This document shows, one piece after another, positions 8,349 to 18,068 of a DNA stretch of 64,000 nucleotides. Source of the DNA: Alicyclobacillus tolerans. Its GTDB lineage: Bacteria > Bacillota > Bacilli > Alicyclobacillales > Alicyclobacillaceae. The number at the start of each line of letters is the position of its first letter. Position 1 is the first letter of the stretch. The notes below the pieces were generated by a model. That model had not been told where the DNA came from. It searched no databases and saw nothing but the letters and a program-made list of their open reading frames with translations. The stretch spans positions 1 through 64,000 of the forward strand of contig NZ_FRAF01000014.1 of assembly GCF_900142255.1 (NCBI RefSeq), written 5' to 3'. A program made the translations under genes and the position numbers.

Positions 8349-8819
8349 TTAATAACTATCCACTTTTTTAAGCCATTGAGAATTGGCTAATTCCCCCGGA
8401 GTTGGATATTCAATTCCTGGACATAAGTCGATGCCAACAGACCGATAAGCATCTGCCCAGAGCGTTGTGCAAATACGACGTTTCTGACTCGCTATGAGTG
8501 GAACGCTTTGACCTAAAAGATGTCTACCTGCTAACCAGAAAAAAAGCAGATAATCGTACCTTGTACCAATTTTACTTCTAGCAAATTCTACAATTTCTTT
8601 CCTTTGCCGATCCGTTAATTCTTCACATCGATAAACATCTGCCACACCTTTATAGGTTTGGACATGCTCATAACCTGTAATCCGTAAAGCCTGAGATTCG
8701 ATAACTTGTTCCGGATGCGCCAAACCAGCAATATGCGTATAAGGACTACGAGTAATTTTACGAATCGGCCCCGCCAATCCTTGAGTGCCCCGTATAAAGA
8801 TCAAATCTCCTAATTGCAA
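8349..8819 (-). CDS. Permuted NlpC/P60-superfamily (YiiX-like) protein
   Basis: 156 residues resembling the YiiX/YebB-like branch of the NlpC/P60 papain-fold superfamily. It opens with LGDLIFIRG, the permuted catalytic histidine would lie in SPYTHIAGL (near residue 29), and the nucleophile cysteine in RRICTTLWADAYRSVGI, followed by TPGELANS. There is no signal peptide, so it acts inside the cell or on lipid-linked substrates; the substrate is unknown. Start is TTG behind GGAGGG. It stands alone between two terminators. Confidence 0.7.
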   Translation of the reverse strand: MQLGDLIFIRGTQGLAGPIRKITRSPYTHIAGLAHPEQVIESQALRITGYEHVQTYKGVADVYRCEELTDRQRKEIVEFARSKIGTRYDYLLFFWLAGRHLLGQSVPLIASQKRRICTTLWADAYRSVGIDLCPGIEYPTPGELANSQWLKKVDSY

Positions 8820-8860
8820 TTTACTTTAGCCCTCCATTCTACCGAAAGTTGAAAAGCTTA

Positions 8861-8926
8861 CAAAAATCAAAAACCGTTCTCTCCACCGTGGTAAGCATAA
8901 TAGCCCTTCCACCCTGGATGAACGGT
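8861..8926 (-). terminator. Long structured terminator downstream of nagA
   Basis: On the minus strand ACCGTTC (8926-8920) pairs with GAACGGT (8879-8873), with a second TCCA/TGGA helix inside and a 30-base loop, then TTTTTGATTTTTG. It ends nagA transcription or attenuates the following YiiX-like gene. Confidence 0.75.
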
Positions 8927-9051
8927 CTTGTCTACTTTTCAAGTAAATTTATACACCGAGTATCAACGAGACTATGCTTATTTTAACTGAACAAAGATTT
9001 CCATACAAGTTGTATAGCATACAGCTTTCCAAAATAACCAATCTACCAACT

Positions 9052-10242
9052 TTATGAACGCCGATATAGACGTCTGCCCAAAATATATGTTTCACTTGCG
9101 AGTAACGATTCATCTAAGAGTACAAAATCAGCATCGTGCCCAACCGCCAAAACTCCTTTTCGATGATCCAACCCCAGTTCACGTGCAGGAGTCAGACTCG
9201 CCATTTGTATTGCCTCAAACAGGGTTACTCCAACTTGAATCATCATATTTCGAATGGCCTCATCCATGGTTAGTGTACTACCAGCCAAGGATTGACTATC
9301 TTGTAGCGTCGAAATGCCCTGTTTCACCACAATATTCATCCCCCCCAGCTGATAAACTCCATCCGGTTTACCTGTTGCTCCAATAGCATCCGTAATCAAA
9401 ATAACACCATCTTTACCTTTCAATCGCATCACTAATTTCAAAACTTCTGGATGTACATGATGTCCATCAGCTATGAGTTCACATATAACATTTTGTGAAA
9501 GTAAGCAGGCACCGACAGCACCGGGTTCGCGATGATGAATGCTGTTCATTGCATTGAATACATGCGTCGCATGCGTTGCTCCAGCTTCGAAAGCTTTTAT
9601 GGTTTCTTCATACGAAGCGACTGTGTGCCCAATAGAAACAATGACTTTTTCCTCTCTAAGAAACTGAATTAACTGCAAAGCTCCTGGCTGTTCGGGAGCC
9701 AAAGTGACTTTGCGCACAAGGCCAGGCACCGTCTCCAGTAACCGTTTCATTATAGATATGTTGGGGGGCTGTACAAACACAGGATTTTGAGCCCCCATTT
9801 TGGATGGAGATAGAAAAGGACCTTCTAAATGTACACCTAACACCTGTGCTGAACCTGACCTCCAAGCTGTTTGTTGTGCGATACCCGATGCTTGAATGGA
9901 CTTCTCCAAAGCTTCTATAGGGGCGGTAAGTGTAGTCGGCAACCAGCCTGTAGTACCATGTTGAATGTGAAATTGACCAATTTTTTCAATAGCAGATGAT
10001 GTACCGTCCATAACATCTGCTCCATTAGCACCATGCACATGCATATCAATAAAACCTGGAACGACCCACTGACCACGAGCATCAACCTGATGATACGCCA
10101 ATCCTGAAAACAATTCATTCGGTGGTGCTCCATGTCCAAGCTCACCAATTACCCCTTCAGTGACATGCATCCAGCCGGGATCCAAAATTTTATCTTCGCC
10201 AACAATGCGAGCATTGATCAGTAGTAACGAGTCACCTATCAT
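9052..10242 (-). CDS. nagA: N-acetylglucosamine-6-phosphate deacetylase
   Basis: Hydrolyses N-acetylglucosamine 6-phosphate to glucosamine 6-phosphate and acetate in amino-sugar and cell-wall recycling. From ATG 10242 the protein has 396 residues, the family length. Metal and substrate motifs are visible: PGFIDMHVHGANG, GVHLEGPFLSP, IGHTVASYEE, ATHVFNAM with HHREPG, and the catalytic aspartate in LITDAIGATG. An N-terminal in-frame extension to 10314 is rejected; the chosen ATG follows GGGAG. No nagB or nagR lies next to it. Confidence 0.95.
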   Translation of the reverse strand: MIGDSLLLINARIVGEDKILDPGWMHVTEGVIGELGHGAPPNELFSGLAYHQVDARGQWVVPGFIDMHVHGANGADVMDGTSSAIEKIGQFHIQHGTTGWLPTTLTAPIEALEKSIQASGIAQQTAWRSGSAQVLGVHLEGPFLSPSKMGAQNPVFVQPPNISIMKRLLETVPGLVRKVTLAPEQPGALQLIQFLREEKVIVSIGHTVASYEETIKAFEAGATHATHVFNAMNSIHHREPGAVGACLLSQNVICELIADGHHVHPEVLKLVMRLKGKDGVILITDAIGATGKPDGVYQLGGMNIVVKQGISTLQDSQSLAGSTLTMDEAIRNMMIQVGVTLFEAIQMASLTPARELGLDHRKGVLAVGHDADFVLLDESLLASETYILGRRLYRRS

Positions 10243-10334
10243 TGGATACTCCCATCCCCTCCAAATCCAATGAGTTGAAAAATAAAGAAAAGAAAACAAG
10301 CGAATACTTTCCATTCTGTATTCTGAGGCAGAAA

Positions 10335-11378
10335 TTAATGAATGTTACTTGACGTGGGCCAAGGGCCAGGAAGTCCATGCTGTTCAAACCATTTTTCTAT
10401 AGCCTGATGCGTAACGGATCGATATTTTTTCTGTAACCCATGGTGGCCGTATTTGTACAATAAAAGTTTTACATCTTTTCCTGCCTTTTTCATCCTTAAT
10501 GCCATAGCAGCTACAGATTGCCATATCACATGATGGTCTTCTTGTCCCTGTAAAAATAATACAGGAGCTTGAATCTCAAGAGCTTGATCGTAAGGAGAAC
10601 GTTTCTCATATCGTAAAGACAGTTTTCCATGTAAATACTCTGGCCCATATGCTGTAGCATACTCTGCCGCAGGGTCAGGACGCCAATCTAATTTTTTAGA
10701 CCAATTGTCCATGGCATCAGGGCCCACATAAGGACTAAGAGCGACTACCCCATCAACATGATGCTGCGCAGCATATTGCAAGGCAACACCGCCGCCTAGA
10801 GATTCACCAAATAAATAGAGGCCCCGAATTGAATATCCTGGGATATGTGAGGCCCACTGTATGGCAGCTTCAGTATCATCGAGATCGCCAAGAAGACCAT
10901 GAAGAGTTCCCTCACTTTGTACGTATCCTCGATATTCAGGTGCAATAGTAATAATTTGATTGGAATATTGATTGGACGCTGGCCATGAAAATGGGGAATG
11001 ATACATTCCGGGTTTGGGAACTTCCCATCCCCCATGAAGTAAAACAAGCAAAGGGTAATCTCCAGGTTTGGAAGGAAGAGTCAAGTAAGCCTCAACCTGC
11101 TGACCTTGACTCCAATAAAATACCTGATATACAGAAAGACCAGATGTACTTCGAGTCGGAAGCGAGACGAGGCCTACCGAAGCCAACTGACCATTTTTAC
11201 CATCTTGAGTATGGATATGGATGGCAAAAGGGCCGATGGATGAATCATTAATCAATTGCGAAGAAGTGGATTGGGGTAATGGAGTCAAATGGGGATGCGA
11301 TTTTACATCGCATCCCGTCATAATTGTGGCCATCAGCACCAAGATAGATATGAATGTTATTGGCTTTAGAAGAGGCAA
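10335..11378 (-). CDS. Lipoprotein alpha/beta hydrolase (S9-type peptidase or esterase)
   Basis: 347 residues with an N-terminal lipoprotein signal ending in the lipobox MTGC (cysteine at 23), so it should be anchored outside the membrane. The alpha/beta hydrolase core shows an oxyanion-side LVLLHGGWEVP, the nucleophile elbow FGESLGGG (Ser), a late aspartate in QGQEDHHV and a histidine in YKYGHHGLQ. This layout matches prolyl-oligopeptidase/acyl-aminoacyl-peptidase-like hydrolases; the substrate is unknown. Start is TTG, overlapping the 3' end of the TasA-like gene by 13 bases with a GGGGG box inside it, so the two are translationally linked. Confidence 0.8.
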   Translation of the reverse strand: MPLLKPITFISILVLMATIMTGCDVKSHPHLTPLPQSTSSQLINDSSIGPFAIHIHTQDGKNGQLASVGLVSLPTRSTSGLSVYQVFYWSQGQQVEAYLTLPSKPGDYPLLVLLHGGWEVPKPGMYHSPFSWPASNQYSNQIITIAPEYRGYVQSEGTLHGLLGDLDDTEAAIQWASHIPGYSIRGLYLFGESLGGGVALQYAAQHHVDGVVALSPYVGPDAMDNWSKKLDWRPDPAAEYATAYGPEYLHGKLSLRYEKRSPYDQALEIQAPVLFLQGQEDHHVIWQSVAAMALRMKKAGKDVKLLLYKYGHHGLQKKYRSVTHQAIEKWFEQHGLPGPWPTSSNIH

Positions 11379-13444
11379 CCGCAGCCACCCCCTTCTCCAG
11401 AAGAAGGTGATTGGGGAGACAATTCTCCTGAGAAAGTTGCATTTAATCCATTACTATTGTCAGAAACAGAATTAGAATCTCCTAAGATTGCAAAGAAATA
11501 GCCTGTGGGTAATTGACTATATTGGTACATATAGTTACTGTAAGTTGGATTAAACTGATTTATGGCCGTACCATGAAAAACACCATTCGTTAATTGCGCA
11601 TAGCCATCTACGCCTATAATATTAAATGGACCTTGATAGTGAAAGGTAAGTACATCGTTTTGTGGAACAATATTTCCATATTTGTCTTCCAGTGAGATAG
11701 TGACTGGGATTCTACTATTTTCTGTTGCGAAATCTAAATAATCAGGGTAAAAGATCAATTGAGCGGCAGGTCCGGGAGTAATTTGTTCTTCTGAAGCTGT
11801 CACCGATTGTTCAGTATCCAGAGCATTGATAGTCGCCTTCACTTGAATGAGTTCAGACTTCGTATCTTTGACTGAAAATTGGTATAAGCCTGGGCTTTTT
11901 TCAACAATAGGCCCAAATTCAATATCTTGTGCTGTTCCCTTGATAGTGGATAAAGATATGTCTGAAGTTAATCCCTGAAGCGGCTGATTGGCAGCATTTT
12001 TTAATGATAGCGTATAAGTATCCGACTGACCTGCCTGCTCCGAAGATTGATCAAAGGAGAGTGAACTCAAAATGCTATGATCCACAGCCAACTGAATAGG
12101 CTTAGATTCTGCATGAACACTTACGCCATTTGCCATAACAGTTGCTTCAACTTGAAGTATTTCTGCTTGACTGTCACTGACTGAAAAAGAATAAAATCCA
12201 TTACCGAGAGAATCAATTGGACTGAAAACAACATCTTTTGCCGTACCCTTTGTTACCGACAACGAAATATCGGACACCGGAACCTCAAGAGGTGAATGAC
12301 TAGAATCCCACAATTGCAAAGTGTAATTCACATTTTGACCGGCATATATAGTACTTGAACTAAATGGATTTGCGTTTAAACTAGAAAAATATTGATTTGG
12401 AGTCGGAGAGGTTGTAGAGCCTTGACCGGACTGTATTGGATTACCGCCATTTCCATTTGAGCCAGTTACTTGGATGTTCTGATGATTATTTTCATATTGT
12501 TCAGCCAGCACCGAAAGTGATACACTACCCCAAGCATCTTGGTAGTCATTTCCTGCTTCTTTGGGCAATCCTCCTCGATACGTAACCAAAAGATATTGAC
12601 CAGGTTGTAACACAATTCCTTTCAAATCGGTCGATCCGCTAAATTTAGTGGGTTGAATAAGTTCATTATCAAACGATGCATCAGACGATTCAACGTTCAA
12701 AGTTCCCGTCGAATCTGAAAAATCCCCACCATTTAGGTTATAACCTGCTTGTTGATAAGTGTACGGTACAGATAAATTTGTATTTACAATGGAGCCACTG
12801 ACACGATAGCCTATCGCTTGTGGGTATTCATGAGGAGCCTCCACGACTTTGGGCAGGCTATTGTAAATAGCGTATTGAAGCACATAATAAGCAGGATGAT
12901 TGTCAGTTTGATATTCGTTCAATGGGCTCGAACCATGGTAATCTACAGATTCATACCCGAATCCTGGAATTAACTTGGGGCCACCTATTAACAACCTTGG
13001 TTGCCAATTATTTTTATATGTTTGATAGACTGTACGACCAAATGGTGAATCTGCTAAAAGTGCTTGTTGATTCAACTCTTGACTAGAACCTTTTACAAAT
13101 CCGTTTAATGTGACAACCTTCCCATTGTTCAATCCATCATCCCAAAATATAGGTCCATGAACATTATTTTGCAAATCAAGAATCTCCGCTACACTTCCTG
13201 TATTATGCAAAATTACATATCCACCAGCGCGATCGCCAGGAACCATATTAAAATAAGGGATCTCTTTAACATTCGAAAAAACATTTGATTCCCCATGTAA
13301 CGTGATATCAACAACACCTGCTCCGAAGTTCTGCTGAGAAGAATGAGCATCTGCTGTAAATAACGCAAAGCTTCCAGCACCCAACATGGCAAGACCAGAT
13401 AAAGCCGTTATACCGGCCATACTCAATTTTGATTGTATTTTCAC
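11366..13444 (-). CDS. Large secreted TasA/camelysin-like protein with Ig-like repeats
   Basis: From GTG 13444 (behind GGAGGGG) the product has 692 residues. The N terminus has a signal segment (GITALSGLAMLGAGSFALFT) followed by a short spacer and FGAGVVDITLHG, the pattern of SipW-dependent TasA/camelysin-type exported fibre proteins. After about residue 350 come two similar beta-rich units containing SDISLSVTKGTAKDVVFSPI and SDISLSTIKGTAQDIEFGPI, like invasin-type bacterial Ig domains, then a third Ig-like region. The C terminus ends in a glycine/cysteine tail (GGGCGCLF). It is probably a matrix or surface adhesin; no sipW lies nearby. It is followed by, and overlaps, the lipoprotein hydrolase. 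Confidence 0.75.
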   Translation of the reverse strand: MKIQSKLSMAGITALSGLAMLGAGSFALFTADAHSSQQNFGAGVVDITLHGESNVFSNVKEIPYFNMVPGDRAGGYVILHNTGSVAEILDLQNNVHGPIFWDDGLNNGKVVTLNGFVKGSSQELNQQALLADSPFGRTVYQTYKNNWQPRLLIGGPKLIPGFGYESVDYHGSSPLNEYQTDNHPAYYVLQYAIYNSLPKVVEAPHEYPQAIGYRVSGSIVNTNLSVPYTYQQAGYNLNGGDFSDSTGTLNVESSDASFDNELIQPTKFSGSTDLKGIVLQPGQYLLVTYRGGLPKEAGNDYQDAWGSVSLSVLAEQYENNHQNIQVTGSNGNGGNPIQSGQGSTTSPTPNQYFSSLNANPFSSSTIYAGQNVNYTLQLWDSSHSPLEVPVSDISLSVTKGTAKDVVFSPIDSLGNGFYSFSVSDSQAEILQVEATVMANGVSVHAESKPIQLAVDHSILSSLSFDQSSEQAGQSDTYTLSLKNAANQPLQGLTSDISLSTIKGTAQDIEFGPIVEKSPGLYQFSVKDTKSELIQVKATINALDTEQSVTASEEQITPGPAAQLIFYPDYLDFATENSRIPVTISLEDKYGNIVPQNDVLTFHYQGPFNIIGVDGYAQLTNGVFHGTAINQFNPTYSNYMYQYSQLPTGYFFAILGDSNSVSDNSNGLNATFSGELSPQSPSSGEGGGCGCLF

Positions 13445-13530
13445 CCTTACCCCTCCAAACAGCATTTCTATATAAAGTATTTTGTTCTTATTATAGAACA
13501 ATTATATAATCGACGTCAACGAATAAAAAT

Positions 13531-13559
13531 TACCGCTTACGTACGAACTGTAAGCGGTA
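13531..13559 (-). terminator. Intrinsic terminator after the hydroxyacyl-CoA dehydrogenase gene
   Basis: TACCGCTTAC (13531-13540) pairs with GTAAGCGGTA (13550-13559); on the minus strand ATTTTTATT follows, so it ends the leftward transcript from 14513. Confidence 0.8.
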
Positions 13560-13616
13560 CTGAAATGCTTGCGAAATCCATTTTACTGTATTCTATATCG
13601 GATCGTGCAATACAAT

Positions 13617-14513
13617 TTATCCTTTCAAAAAGTCAGGCTGTCGAAATCGAGGGTTAGGATATGTGTAGAATCCCTCGTTGCTTTGCCGACCCAGTTTACC
13701 TTTGTCCATATATTGAGTTTTTAACATATTAGCTAATTTTTCATACTCTGGATGCCCAGCCTTAGCTTTCTCTTTGGCAATATTATAAGCTGTATTTACA
13801 CCTATCGTATCCAAAATAGCAAAAGGACCAGCAGGAGCTCCTGTAGCAATCATCCAAGTTTTATCAATCGTTGCCACATCTGCAATCTCATTCACCAATA
13901 GAAACTGTGCTGCTTCCAGAAAAGGAACAAGCAATGAATTTAAAATATAACCAGGCTGTTCTTTGTATAAAGGCAACGGAACCATACCGATTTTTTCCGC
14001 AAAAGCGATCACATCTTTGAAAACTTCTTTATCTGTTCCCGGATGCTGCATAACTTCTGCCGTGTTATGAATCCAAATCGAATTGGCAAAATGCAGAGCC
14101 AGAAATTTTTCTGGTCTTCCTGTGAATTCCGCAAACTGACTCGGCAAAAATGTAGAAGAATTAGTAGCAAAGATGGTTTTAGGAGGAGCCACCTTGGCCA
14201 ACTGTTTATAAAATTCCGTTTTGATTTGGATCACTTCTGGTACAGCTTCAATGAGTAAATCTGCCTGTGCAACAGCCTCTTCTAAATTGGAACTGAAATA
14301 AATTCGATGAAAAGCATTTTCTACATCTTGTTGAGATGCCCGCAAGTCCTTTTGATACATGTTCATTAGTTTTAGAATTCGTTCTTTTGCTTTCGACAAT
14401 GCTTCTTCGTTGAGATCATAAACAGTCACATCGAATCCCTTAAAAGCAGTTTGAAACGCAATCTGACTTCCTAACACACCACATCCCGCAACTGTTATCT
14501 GCTGAAAAACCAA
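13617..14513 (-). CDS. 3-hydroxyacyl-CoA dehydrogenase (3-hydroxybutyryl-CoA dehydrogenase type)
   Basis: 298-residue NAD-dependent dehydrogenase of the short bacterial class. Rossmann motif GCGVLGS starts at residue 10; ATNSSTFLPS is the usual catalytic serine/asparagine region, followed by LHFANSIWIH, which replaces the more common HFFNP, and the C-terminal helical domain ends with the typical GFYTYPNP. It should oxidise 3-hydroxyacyl-CoA or reduce acetoacetyl-CoA in fatty acid or butyrate metabolism. Start is TTG 14513 behind GGGGGG. It follows mqo by 68 bases on the same strand and may be co-transcribed. Confidence 0.88.
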   Translation of the reverse strand: MVFQQITVAGCGVLGSQIAFQTAFKGFDVTVYDLNEEALSKAKERILKLMNMYQKDLRASQQDVENAFHRIYFSSNLEEAVAQADLLIEAVPEVIQIKTEFYKQLAKVAPPKTIFATNSSTFLPSQFAEFTGRPEKFLALHFANSIWIHNTAEVMQHPGTDKEVFKDVIAFAEKIGMVPLPLYKEQPGYILNSLLVPFLEAAQFLLVNEIADVATIDKTWMIATGAPAGPFAILDTIGVNTAYNIAKEKAKAGHPEYEKLANMLKTQYMDKGKLGRQSNEGFYTYPNPRFRQPDFLKG

Positions 14514-14581
14514 ATTTATCCCCCCTTTAGGTGATCAACAGGAAGTAAATGTATATCCAAAACCTGGATCTACACGTTCGA

Positions 14582-16147
14582 TTACTCTGTAATATATCCT
14601 TCAGCTGTTACAAAACCATCCTCATAGCTCGGAGATTGCAAATCCTCGGCAGAAACAGTATGTTCTTTATCCAAACCTAGAGATTTCGTTGTATCTTCAA
14701 ATATCTCGCGGAACAACTCTGGATTTTCTGCCAAAGATAGACCATAAGACGGAATCATTTCTTTAATTTTAGGTTGCCATTCTGGCATACGTTGCGGAAA
14801 ACATTTTTCGAGTACTTCCAGCATGATATGGACCACTGTAGAAGCGCCAGGTGAAGCTCCGAGCAAAGCGGCAATCGAACCATCAGCTGAGCTGACTACT
14901 TCTGTACCAAACTGGAGTGTCCCTCTACCACCGGTTTTCGTATCTTTGATAACCTGTACACGTTGTCCCGCCACGACGATATCCCAATCCTCACTCCTAG
15001 CATTCGGTATAAATTCCCTTAGTTCTTCCATACGTTTCTCATTAGACAGCATGACTTGCTGAATTAAATATTTCGTCAACGCAAACTCTTTAACGCCCGC
15101 CGCTAACATCGTGAGAACGTTATGAGGTTTGACCGTCCGAATCAAATCGAAATTTGAACCAGCCTTTAAGAACTTGGGTGAGAAACCGGCAAACGGTCCA
15201 AAAAGTAACGATTTTTTGTTATCAATATAACGGGTATCCAAATGCGGAACCGACATAGGAGGTGCTCCAACTTTGGCTTTTCCATAGACTTTAGCGTGAT
15301 GCTGCTCAATAACTTCCGGATTATGACAGACCATAAAAAGCCCGCTGACAGGAAAACCGCCGATGTGCTTCGCCTCGGGAATTCCGGTTTTTTGTAATAG
15401 GGGAAGACTTCCTCCGCCAGCACCAAGAAATACAAACTTTGCCAAATGACTTTCTGTTTTCCCTTGAACATGATCATAAACTTTTAGTTCCCATAGATTA
15501 TTGCTGGTTCTTTTGATTTTTTTAACGCTATGGTTGTATTTAATTTCAACTTGCTCTTTTTTCAAATGCTCAAACAACATCCTTGTTAAGGCACCAAAGT
15601 TAATATCCGTACCTGAATCAATTTTAGTGGCCGCAATAGGCTCGTCCGAGGTGCGACCTTCCATAATCAGCGGTATCCATTCCTTAAGTTTTTCAGGGTC
15701 ATCTGAGTATTCCATACCTTGAAACATATGGCTATTCGATAAAGCTTCATATCGCTTTTTCAAAAAATTTACATTTTTTTCACCTTGTACTAGACTCATG
15801 TGTGGAATGGGCATAATAAAGTTCTGTGGATTTTGAATCAAATTACGATTCACAAGAAACGACCAAAATTGTCTGGACAATTGAAACTGCTCATTAATTT
15901 TAATCGCTTTGCTAATATCCACTGTTCCATCAGGATTTTCAGTAGTGTAGTTTAATTCACATAGCGCTGAATGCCCTGTTCCAGCATTATTCCATTCATT
16001 AGAACTTTCTTCCGAGGGCCCTCCGAGTTTTTCGAAAACTTTAATATCCCAATCCGGGGCCAATTCCTTGAACAGTGTTCCTAGCGTTGCGCTCATAATT
16101 CCAGCACCGATTAAAATTACATCCGTCACTTTTTGCATGCTACTCAT
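14582..16147 (-). CDS. mqo: Malate:quinone oxidoreductase
   Basis: Peripheral membrane FAD enzyme oxidising malate to oxaloacetate and passing electrons to quinone. 521 residues, slightly longer than average. FAD motif [10 protein letters not shown] is at about 13-22, followed by the family segments [38 protein letters not shown] and GGFPVSGLF, and the C-terminal [17 protein letters not shown]. Start ATG follows AGAAGG. Together with isocitrate lyase and acetyl-CoA synthetase elsewhere in the window it fits growth on two-carbon compounds. Confidence 0.96.
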   Translation of the reverse strand: MSSMQKVTDVILIGAGIMSATLGTLFKELAPDWDIKVFEKLGGPSEESSNEWNNAGTGHSALCELNYTTENPDGTVDISKAIKINEQFQLSRQFWSFLVNRNLIQNPQNFIMPIPHMSLVQGEKNVNFLKKRYEALSNSHMFQGMEYSDDPEKLKEWIPLIMEGRTSDEPIAATKIDSGTDINFGALTRMLFEHLKKEQVEIKYNHSVKKIKRTSNNLWELKVYDHVQGKTESHLAKFVFLGAGGGSLPLLQKTGIPEAKHIGGFPVSGLFMVCHNPEVIEQHHAKVYGKAKVGAPPMSVPHLDTRYIDNKKSLLFGPFAGFSPKFLKAGSNFDLIRTVKPHNVLTMLAAGVKEFALTKYLIQQVMLSNEKRMEELREFIPNARSEDWDIVVAGQRVQVIKDTKTGGRGTLQFGTEVVSSADGSIAALLGASPGASTVVHIMLEVLEKCFPQRMPEWQPKIKEMIPSYGLSLAENPELFREIFEDTTKSLGLDKEHTVSAEDLQSPSYEDGFVTAEGYITE

Positions 16148-16393
16148 AGTTAACCTTCTTTACATCTGTATATTTATATATCTACATATAGAATCGATGT
16201 TCTGAGACACTTCTTTGAAATAACATGCCATAGGAACATCTTTTTATTCTTCATTAACTTTACTGTATCACAGACCATTCTAAAATTCGATGACTTTGTC
16301 CTGTTGACACAAGCCTTTAGGCAACTACCCACCCTCTATACTAAAGCGAGGACTGAATGTAAAAATGCCTAAAATCATCATTTCATCATTATC

Positions 16394-16494
16394 GTGACCA
16401 CTCCCCATGCCTAAAGGCAGGAGCTTCTCAGAACACGCATGACGCAACCGCCTACGTTACGTTCTGAAGGCTCAGTCCGAGCCAAAAGAAACGT
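16394..16494 (-). ncRNA. IS605 right end with candidate omega/reRNA scaffold
   Basis: On the minus strand the 100 bases after the tnpB stop contain GAACGTAACGTAGGCGG, a GTCATGCGTGTTC helix partner and the RE hairpin CCTGCCTTTAGGCATGGGG, ending in GTGGTCAC. In IS605 elements this region is transcribed as the TnpB guide RNA scaffold, with the adjacent genomic flank as guide. RNA production is inferred from family knowledge; a second copy at 43520-43619 shows the unit's limits. Confidence 0.6.
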
Positions 16495-17359
16495 TATCCA
16501 GCTAAGGCACGTTTCAAAATGTTTTGTGCGGCATTTATGTCTCTGTCTTGAACGTATCCGCAGTGTTCGCAATGGTGCATGCGTTCCGACAGCTTTTTAG
16601 AGACGATTTCCCCGCAATTCGAGCAGGGTTGACTTGTGTTTTTGGGATCGACTAGCACGACACCACGACCAGCTTCTTCCGCTTTGTACGTGGTGTACCG
16701 CACAAGTTGATTCCAAGCCGCATCAACAATGCTCTTGGCAAGATGGTGATTTTTCACCATGCCTTGTACGTTTAGATTCTCGAAGGCAATCAGCCCATAT
16801 GAATTGACCAATTTTCGAGATACTTTGTGCGCGTAGTCTCTACGTGGATTTGCGATATGCTCATGCAATCTGGCCAGTTCTCTGATGGCTTTGCGGCGAC
16901 GAGCAGCCCCCTTTTTCTTGCGTGATACGACTCGTTGCTTCCTGTGCAATTTCCGTTCGGATTCCCGCGGAAATTTCGGGTGTTCGTAAAATTCCCCATC
17001 GAACGTAATGGCAAGATGCTTCACACCAAGATCGATCCCAACTGTTTCTTTGGACTCAGGCAAGGTATTGGGTTCCACTTCACACGACGAAAGAAGGCTT
17101 GAAAGACTTTGTCAAGCCGTTTTACCACGTCTTGTAATACCTGCGAGTGAACCTGCTTCAATGCTGGTATGTACTTTTTGCGCTCATTCAGCGTATTTGC
17201 CTGATCATAGTAATTGAGCGTGGTCTTGTCTGTTTCATAGGCGAACCGCCGTTCGTCAAGCAGGCGATTGTAGAGCAGGCGACAGCGTTCTAAGATCAAC
17301 TGAATTTTCTCTTCTTGCTCCTTCGCGGGGTAAAGTCTGTACTTGTATGCTTTTCGCAT
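16494..17359 (-). pseudogene. tnpB: tnpB, RNA-guided nuclease gene with internal deletion and frameshift
   Basis: The N-terminal part (17359-17078, MRKAYKYRLYPAKEQ... to FFRRVK, 94 residues) and the C-terminal part (VEPNTLPESKETVGIDLG... 17078-16494, 194 residues) are in different frames and meet at 17078. Compared with an ordinary TnpB of about 370-400 residues, roughly 90-110 residues between FFRRVK and the RuvC start are missing. The RuvC motifs remain (GIDLG, IAFENLN, and the zinc ribbon CSNCG/CEHCG followed by DRDINAAQN). The protein cannot be made whole, so the element has lost TnpB nuclease function at this copy. The start follows tnpA by 8 bases. Confidence 0.9.
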
Positions 17360-17367
17360 GATCGACC

Positions 17368-17766
17368 TCACCTCGATTTCTGCTCTTCGATATACTTCTT
17401 GATCACGTCCAGTTGAACAGTGCCCACCGTAGCGACAAAGTAGGCATTCGTCCATAGGGAAGGCAATCGACTTTTTAGTGATTTGAATTCATCACGAAGA
17501 ACTTTGGAAGTGTATCCCTTGAGTTGTTTTACGACTTTGTGAATGCCATATTGCGGATCACACTTAATGAGAAGATGAACATGATCAGGCATGATTTCCA
17601 TTTCAACGATTTCCGCCGAAATGTCGGTTGCCTTTACCGAAAGCAACGCCTTTAACCTTGCGTCAATGGGTTCAACAAGCACTTTACGGCGATATTCCGG
17701 ACAAAAGACAACATGGTATTTGCAGTCGAACGTGACATTTTGGTTTGAATCTACATCTCGACTCAT
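17368..17766 (-). CDS. tnpA: IS200/IS605 TnpA, Y1 HUH transposase
   Basis: 132 residues, full family length. The HUH metal motif is HVHLLIK (around residue 62) and the catalytic tyrosine lies in VIKKYIEEQ near the C terminus. Flanking family segments YHVVFCPEYRRKVL and PSLWTNAYFVATVG are intact. It catalyses single-strand excision and insertion of the element. The gene looks functional, so the element could still move although tnpB is broken. Confidence 0.95.
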   Translation of the reverse strand: MSRDVDSNQNVTFDCKYHVVFCPEYRRKVLVEPIDARLKALLSVKATDISAEIVEMEIMPDHVHLLIKCDPQYGIHKVVKQLKGYTSKVLRDEFKSLKSRLPSLWTNAYFVATVGTVQLDVIKKYIEEQKSR

Positions 17767-17999
17767 GACGAATCACCACAAATAGTATAGTACAATACAT
17801 TAGATACCACAGTTCTATCTATTGTTTAAAAAGATTCGTCTCACGGCGAGCGCCTTATATCCCCATAGCTAAAGCAAGCGGTTTTACGTCCCATTTGATA
17901 AGAGAATAGCCTTTTTGTTCAATAGGGGCCCTAAGATGGAAAAGCTGATTCTTCGGTAATTGTGTTCTGTCAATGACCGATGTCGCCGTATAATGTGAC
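17767..17999. other. Gene-free stretch upstream of tnpA
   Basis: No credible gene on either strand. It should hold the tnpA promoter, the IS605 left end (candidate hairpin near 17860-17890) and the junction with chromosomal sequence. An ORF reading leftward across 17884-18105 runs through the tRNA-Val gene and terminator and is not real. Confidence 0.5.
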
Positions 18000-18037
18000 A
18001 AAGACCGCCTTTCCTGTGTTCACAGGAGGCGGTCTTT
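18000..18037 (-). terminator. Terminator behind tRNA-Val
   Basis: AAAGACCGCC (18000-18009) pairs with GGCGGTCTTT (18028-18037) and CCTGTG with CACAGG inside; on the minus strand the stem ends in TCTTTG just downstream of tRNA-Val. Confidence 0.85.
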
Positions 18038-18068
18038 GCTGTGCGCTTTATTGCTTTAACTCTTTCAA

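Larger units (their letters stand above)
16394..17890 (-). mobile_element. IS200/IS605-family element with damaged tnpB
   Basis: Contains tnpA (Y1 transposase), tnpB remnants and a right end at 16394-16494 with the hairpin TGCCTTTAGGCA. A near-identical copy of that right end stands alone at 43520-43619, which supports the boundary GTGACC/GTGGCC at 16394. The left end is less certain; the region around 17860-17890 (CCCCATAGCTAAAGCAAGCGG) looks like an IS605 terminal hairpin. As usual for the family there is no inverted-repeat or target duplication. Confidence 0.85.

Noticed and set aside
16300-16360. Possible second IS605 end (GCCTTTAGGC hairpin and TACTAAAGCGAGGACT) left of the right end
   Set aside because: It shares only the hairpin core and a short segment with the confirmed ends; no transposase remnant is attached, so it is not called.
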